A DNA stretch of 64,000 bases from Fibrobacterota bacterium. Lineage in GTDB: Bacteria > Fibrobacterota > Fibrobacteria > UBA11236. Under the pieces are notes generated by a model. It made no database searches. It was given only the letters and a program-made list of their open reading frames with translations, and had not been told where the DNA came from. The stretch covers positions 1-64,000 of the forward strand of contig JAQBPN010000011.1 in the NCBI GenBank assembly GCA_028287505.1. The letters run 5' to 3'. The translations under genes were made by a program, and so were the position numbers. Positions 59,973 to 64,000 of this stretch are shown here, in pieces; the stretch's first letter is position 1; every line of letters starts with the position of its first letter.

Positions 59973-60901
59973 GGGGACTTGAGCCTGGCGATTTCGCCCA
60001 TTTGCAGGACGCAGATGGCCCCGATGCATAACTGTTCCAGGAAGGCCACGATCATGGCCTGTCCCGCCGGGACCACTCCCCGCAGGCGTTCGGAAACCGT
60101 CAGTCCGGGGGTTTTGAAAAGGTAACGCAGGCATTCCTTCAGATAAAGGGCGAAGTATTTCCGGCACCACGCGAACAGGGTTCCGCGCGCATCGGGGTAA
60201 TGGCGCACGCGCCCATAACTGGCCGGGTGCTTCCGATAGAGGCGCATCTCCGCCCGGACCACCCGGTCCTGGGAACTGTAGGCCGTGCGCAAGGCCTTGA
60301 GAAAGCTGCGGGGAATGTGCGGGTGCTCCACAGCCAGATCGGGGCAGAAGGGAATGGGTCCCAGTCGATCGAGGATGGTCAGCGCCAGGTCCGTGTCCTC
60401 GCGGAAATTGACCGTGAAGCCTTCGTCGAATCCGCCCAGGGCCAGGATGTCCTCTACTTTGAAGACCATGTTCGCGGTGGCGTAGGTGCCGCCGCTGGGG
60501 TTGTGGAGGGAATGGGTGAAGGGCGGCTTGGGGCCGGGAGTGGGCCGGACCGCGCCTTCCACGGCGGCGGCCTCCGGGAACCGGGCGGGAAGGCCCGCCA
60601 GGGTTTCGAAGTAACGCCCGTCGAGCAGGCAATCGGTATCGGAGAAGGCTATCCAGGGAGTGGGGCAGGCGCGCAGGGCATGGTTGCGGGCGTGCGCGGC
60701 GGAGACGTGCGCCAGGCGGTGGACGGTGATGCCGGGGTGCGATCCCATTTCGCGCAGCACATCCGGAGTCGCGTCTTCGGATCCGTCGTCGACCACGATC
60801 AAGGGAACGCGGGACGCGCCTTCGCGCAGGTAATGGTCCAGGAAAATCCGCAGCAGCGGGGCCTGGTTGTAGGTGGCGAGCGCCAGGGTGATGGAGGGCA
60901 T
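59969..60901 (-). CDS. GT2-family glycosyltransferase
   Basis: A 310-residue enzyme with the GT-A fold. SITLALATYNQAPLLRIFLD (about 3-22), LIVVDDGSEDATPDVL (donor-binding Asp-Asp) and the metal-binding WIAFSDTDCLLDGRYFE (DxD-type, about 83-99), then FNEG-like GGFDEGFTVNFREDTDLALT. Two hydrophobic segments near the C-terminus (MIVAFLEQLCIGAICVLQMG) may tie it to the membrane. It lies 4 bp after the sugar-phosphate transferase gene. Confidence 0.88.
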   Translation of the reverse strand: MPSITLALATYNQAPLLRIFLDHYLREGASRVPLIVVDDGSEDATPDVLREMGSHPGITVHRLAHVSAAHARNHALRACPTPWIAFSDTDCLLDGRYFETLAGLPARFPEAAAVEGAVRPTPGPKPPFTHSLHNPSGGTYATANMVFKVEDILALGGFDEGFTVNFREDTDLALTILDRLGPIPFCPDLAVEHPHIPRSFLKALRTAYSSQDRVVRAEMRLYRKHPASYGRVRHYPDARGTLFAWCRKYFALYLKECLRYLFKTPGLTVSERLRGVVPAGQAMIVAFLEQLCIGAICVLQMGEIARLKSP

Positions 60902-60905
60902 GGAA

Positions 60906-61541
60906 CTAGACCGCCCCTCTACCCAGGAAGACCGTGGGAAAGGTGGCCATCAGGATTTTCAGATCGATGGCCAGGGAAGCGTTCAGCGCATAATGGACGT
61001 CCAGATCGACCATGTCGTCGAACTTCAGGTTGGAGCGTCCGCGCACCTGCCACAGGCCGGTCATGCCCTGGGGCACCGTCATGCGCACCTTCTGGATGTC
61101 GTTGTATTGGCTGACCTCGCGCAACAAAGGCGGCCGCGGGCCGACCAGGGACATGTCCCCGCGCAACACGTTCCAGAATTGCGGCATCTCGTCCAGGCTG
61201 GTCCGGCGGAGAATGCGCCCCACCCGGGTGATGCGGGGATCGTTGTGCAGCTTGAAGGTGATGCCTCCGGATTCGTTGAGGTCGTCCAGCTCCCACTGCC
61301 GCAAATGCGCGCCCACCTTCATGGTGCGGAACTTGATGAACTTGAAACGGTGGCCGTATTGCCCCACCCGGGTCTGGACGAAGAAGATGGGACCGCGGGA
61401 ATCCAGTTTGATGAGGACGACCAGGAACAGGAAGAGGGTGAAGAGGACCATGAGTCCCAGCAATGCGCCGACGATATCCACCAGGCGCTTCAAGCCGTGG
61501 TAGACGCTATCCTCGATCCCTTTCCGCAAGGTTCGGCCCAT
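60906..61541 (-). CDS. Polyprenyl-phosphate sugar-1-phosphate transferase
   Basis: Starts repeat-unit synthesis by putting a sugar phosphate on undecaprenyl phosphate (bacterial sugar transferase family: WbaP/PglC-like). A 211-residue small form with one N-terminal membrane helix (LVDIVGALLGLMVLFTLFLF), FVQTRVGQYGHRFKFIKFRTM (about 56-76, conserved R and the KFRTM motif), TSLDEMPQFWNVLRGDMSLV and GPRPP (catalytic Asp-Glu region), then GMTGLWQVRGRS. The ATG at 61541 is used (MGRTLRKG). It overlaps the upstream glycosyltransferase by 35 bp. Confidence 0.92.
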   Translation of the reverse strand: MGRTLRKGIEDSVYHGLKRLVDIVGALLGLMVLFTLFLFLVVLIKLDSRGPIFFVQTRVGQYGHRFKFIKFRTMKVGAHLRQWELDDLNESGGITFKLHNDPRITRVGRILRRTSLDEMPQFWNVLRGDMSLVGPRPPLLREVSQYNDIQKVRMTVPQGMTGLWQVRGRSNLKFDDMVDLDVHYALNASLAIDLKILMATFPTVFLGRGAV

Positions 61542-62742
61542 AGGTTTCCAACAATCTCCGGGCACAGGCCTCCGGAGCGAACTCCGCCCGGACGCCGGCC
61601 GCAACTTCCCGCATGCTCTCCGGAATCTCCCGATCCCGCCGCATACATTCTCTTATTTTTTGGGCCAGAAATGCGCTGTTTTCCACCGGAAACAGCATCC
61701 CGCGCCCCGGCCGATCGATGATTTCCGGAATGCCGCCCACGTCGCTTCCCAGCAGGTAGCACCCGCGGGAAAGCCCTTCCAGGGCCGCGTAGGGATAGTT
61801 CTCCATCAGGGAGGGCAGGATCAGCACCCCCGCCCAATCATAATGGCGGAACATCCTGGCGTGGTCGCAGGGACCGGCGTATTCCAGTTCGTACCCATGC
61901 CGCCCGGCCACGGTATTTCCGGTGCGGTGGGTCTCGAAAAAATCGATGCACTTCACGTCCAGTTCCCGGGTGGGCGGATACATGTGCCCGACCACCCTCA
62001 GGGTGATTCCCTGGGCCTCCGATCCCAAATCGTCCAGGGCCTTGAGAAGGACCTGCAGGCCCTTGCGATGCTCCACCCGGCCCACGTACAAAAGGTTGGC
62101 GGTGCGTTTGGCGCTCCAATCGATGGGATCGTCCCAGAGCATCAGGGGATTCCGGTTGACCTTCACTTCCCGTCCCAGTCCCAGGGTCTTCCGCACATAG
62201 TCCCCGGCCATGTATTCGCTGGGGGAAACCAGCAGGTCCGCCCTCAGGCAGGCTTTGCGTTGGAGGGCGAGCAACAAACGCCGTTCCAGGAAGTTGTCGG
62301 CATACGCGTCCATCCAACCCGTATGCACGCGACAGACCAGGCGGGGGCGCCGGGATCCCGACCCGGCAGGGAAGAAAGCCCCTTCTCCGGCGGTCTCGGG
62401 AAACTCCCAGGCATCGAACGTTCCCGGATCCAACTGCGTGGCCAGATATTGTGCGGCCGTGCGCGCCCAGGTGAGGGCGTCTAGATAATGCGGCAGGGTG
62501 CGGCGATACCAGGCGCGGTATGGATAGAAAGGTCTTCCTTCGGGAAAATGGTGGTTCAACATGGGGACGCGGTGGACCGTGACGCCCCGTTGCAAAACCA
62601 CCTGGGATTCCGGCCCGTTGCAGACCACGTGGACTTCGTGGCCGCCGCGGGCCAGCAGCTCCGCGGCCGCCGCGGAATAAGTGGCGATGCCTCCCACGTG
62701 GGTGAGGGGGGGATATTCCCGCGACAGGATGCCTATTTTCAT
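61507..62742 (-). CDS. GT4-type glycosyltransferase
   Basis: A 411-residue GT-B enzyme. N-terminal MKIGILSREYPPLTHVGGIA (Gly-Gly-Ile acceptor loop), HVVCNGPESQVVLQRG; donor domain LLYVGRVEHRKGLQVLLKAL (about 222-241), ILPSLMENYPYAALEGLSRG (EX7E type) and LLGSDVGGIPEII. The start overlaps the upstream gene by 4 bp. Acts in the same polysaccharide pathway. Confidence 0.88.
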   Translation of the reverse strand: MKIGILSREYPPLTHVGGIATYSAAAAELLARGGHEVHVVCNGPESQVVLQRGVTVHRVPMLNHHFPEGRPFYPYRAWYRRTLPHYLDALTWARTAAQYLATQLDPGTFDAWEFPETAGEGAFFPAGSGSRRPRLVCRVHTGWMDAYADNFLERRLLLALQRKACLRADLLVSPSEYMAGDYVRKTLGLGREVKVNRNPLMLWDDPIDWSAKRTANLLYVGRVEHRKGLQVLLKALDDLGSEAQGITLRVVGHMYPPTRELDVKCIDFFETHRTGNTVAGRHGYELEYAGPCDHARMFRHYDWAGVLILPSLMENYPYAALEGLSRGCYLLGSDVGGIPEIIDRPGRGMLFPVENSAFLAQKIRECMRRDREIPESMREVAAGVRAEFAPEACARRLLETYGPNLAERDRG

Positions 62743-64000
62743 CGCGGCTCCAGCGCGCGCCGCCACGCGTCCAGCAATTGTCCCGGAATGGCTCCGCGCC
62801 GTTCCAGAAGGTAGGCCGCCTGGGCCGCCAAGGCTGTCCGGGCGGCTCCGGAACAATGGGCCCGCAAGGCGTTCAGCCAATCCTCTTCGTCCCCGGGTCC
62901 GGGCGAAAGCGCGCCCGTGATTTCCGCCACCGCCCGCATTTCCCCCGTGGCCGATCCGATGCAGGCGAGCCCGGCCGCCATGCCCTCGAAGTAGACATAA
63001 GGGCTGTTCTCCCAAAGCGAGGGCGCAACCAGGGCTGTGAACCGACGGAACAATGCCGGGCGCCCTTCCGGCGGGCAGGGAGGTTCCCATTGGATCCGCG
63101 GCCGGATGGACGAGGGCTGGGATTCGATCAGGTATCTGATCGCGGCGGTGTAGGGACCGGGCGGGGCGCCGCCCACCAAGGTCAGGAACGCATAGGGCTG
63201 TTCCGCGGCCAGGCGTATGAATGCCCTTATCAGGACCAGAACGCCTTTCCGTTCCTCCACCCTCCCCAGGTAGAGAAACCGGTCCGGGACGATGCGCGTG
63301 GGCCTGGGGGCGTTGCGTTCGGCGGTCTCGGCGGGATCGACATCGGCGGCGGTCCAGCCCGAATCCCCTTCCGGGGGTAACGTGTAGGGTTCCGGTACCT
63401 TGTCCGGTACGTGATTGGGGATTTGCGGGCCTTCCCCGCCCGGCGGCAAGGGATTGGGAACATGCTCCCAACCCGTCACCCATTGTAACTTTTCCCGCAT
63501 GAACCGGGCCGAAGGCACCGTGATCCGCCCCGCCCGCCGGAGGCAGTCCTTTTCCCGCCAAACGCCCAATCGGGCCGCCAAGCGTTCCGGAAGCCTTCCG
63601 GCGCGCCGGTGGGTCACCAGGAAATCCGGAGTATGCACGCGCAGGATTATGCGGGACTTGAGCGCCGGGTTGCGCAGCGCGAAAAATCCGTATCCCAGAA
63701 AGTCCGCGAACTCATAAACCCTGTCCGGCGAATCCCCGGATTGCAGTTCCGCGTTCAGCCAACAGGCGTGTTCCCAAAGGACGTTCTGGGCGTACCCCAA
63801 TCGGTAGGCCAGGCCGCGAATGGGCCTGCGCAACCAGGGCTTGCGCCCGATGGGGAATGCGGTCTCCCCGGGGTAGGCCAAGGCGTTGTGGGTATACACG
63901 CGGGAGGAATGGCCGGCCTCCCGGCAGATTCCCAGGGCCAGGCGGATATAGGTCCGGATGCCCCCGCCGGCCGCGTCCGGAGGCTCCGGATCGATGAATA
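62739..64000 (-). CDS. GT4-type glycosyltransferase, 5' end outside window
   Basis: At least 420 codons are open to the window edge. A GTG at 63897-63899 could be read as a start, but the frame continues upstream with a classic GT4 N-terminus (IDPEPPDAAGGGIRTYIRLA, then CREAGHSSRVYTHN), so the true start is beyond 64000. The donor domain has FLYLGRVEERKGVLVLIRAF and APSLWENSPYVYFEGMAAG (EX7E-type). A Pro/Asp/Glu-rich insert (about 40 residues after VPNPLPPGGEGPQIPN) splits the two lobes. First visible gene of the cluster. Confidence 0.85.
   Translation of the reverse strand, partial: FIDPEPPDAAGGGIRTYIRLALGICREAGHSSRVYTHNALAYPGETAFPIGRKPWLRRPIRGLAYRLGYAQNVLWEHACWLNAELQSGDSPDRVYEFADFLGYGFFALRNPALKSRIILRVHTPDFLVTHRRAGRLPERLAARLGVWREKDCLRRAGRITVPSARFMREKLQWVTGWEHVPNPLPPGGEGPQIPNHVPDKVPEPYTLPPEGDSGWTAADVDPAETAERNAPRPTRIVPDRFLYLGRVEERKGVLVLIRAFIRLAAEQPYAFLTLVGGAPPGPYTAAIRYLIESQPSSIRPRIQWEPPCPPEGRPALFRRFTALVAPSLWENSPYVYFEGMAAGLACIGSATGEMRAVAEITGALSPGPGDEEDWLNALRAHCSGAARTALAAQAAYLLERRGAIPGQLLDAWRRALEPR

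Noticed and set aside
63739-63899. GTG start at 63899 for the last glycosyltransferase
   Set aside because: The frame stays open to the window edge and encodes a typical GT4 N-terminus upstream, so the gene is partial rather than starting here.

Overview
The window is about 64 kb of GC-rich chromosomal DNA from a Gram-negative bacterium. Outer-membrane biology is well represented: a TamA/TamB pair, lipoproteins, a two-parvulin chaperone lipoprotein, an MltG-type lytic transglycosylase and an O-antigen/exopolysaccharide cluster. A GH18 chitinase with a C-terminal FlgD/secretion-type beta domain, PEGA and CsgG/LpoB-like proteins, and a geranylgeranyl-reductase-family oxidoreductase paired with a ferredoxin fit the Fibrobacterota/FCB group. 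That placement is inference: there is no rRNA or ribosomal-protein marker here. No phage, transposase, plasmid or CRISPR array was seen.

Layout. 1-6 kb: start of a DUF2267-like gene (cut by the window edge), divergent from a large REC-PAS-GAF-PAS-HK-REC hybrid kinase, then a serine hydrolase and an exported protein. 6-10.3 kb: acyl-CoA desaturase, extradiol dioxygenase (YgiD-like), two small membrane proteins and an exported chitinase. 10.7-15.8 kb (minus): double-parvulin/TPR lipoprotein, a three-gene STAS/HATPase partner-switching module and an FlhB-like small protein. 16-22 kb: tamB-tamA. 21.9-28.2 kb: a PEGA protein, a tRNA-Cys on the opposite strand, then a run of four envelope genes (CsgG/LpoB-like; membrane-anchored Pro-rich TPR; PD40 beta-propeller; TPR). 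28.3-35 kb: a complete peptide ABC importer (binding protein, small lipoprotein, two permeases, fused double ATPase). 35-40.3 kb: zinc-ribbon protein, a frameshifted acpS, a methyltransferase, an FHA protein, a REC-DUF2225 fusion and a glycosyltransferase. 40.3-49.4 kb: ferredoxin plus geranylgeranyl-reductase-like pair, divergent from a six-gene run (radical SAM, small acidic protein, Ppx/GppA, RsuA-type pseudouridine synthase, barrel-HEAT protein, queA). 49.4-53.8 kb: hemE, prmA, a polyprenyl diphosphate synthase and mltG. 53.9-64 kb (minus): a tightly overlapping polysaccharide cluster of seven glycosyltransferases, an O-antigen ligase/polymerase-like protein and a phosphoglycosyl transferase, running off the window end.

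The two most unusual signals are: (i) a dispersed palindromic element built from CGTCGGG heptamers, present three times with inverted arms around a terminator-like core, one copy forming the last 18 codons of a glycosyltransferase gene; and (ii) the 22.9-28.2 kb envelope run, whose parts resemble the Tol (TolA/TolB/CpoB) and Lpo systems in architecture but match none of them exactly. A one-base frameshift in acpS, normally essential, is visible and can be repaired by eye.
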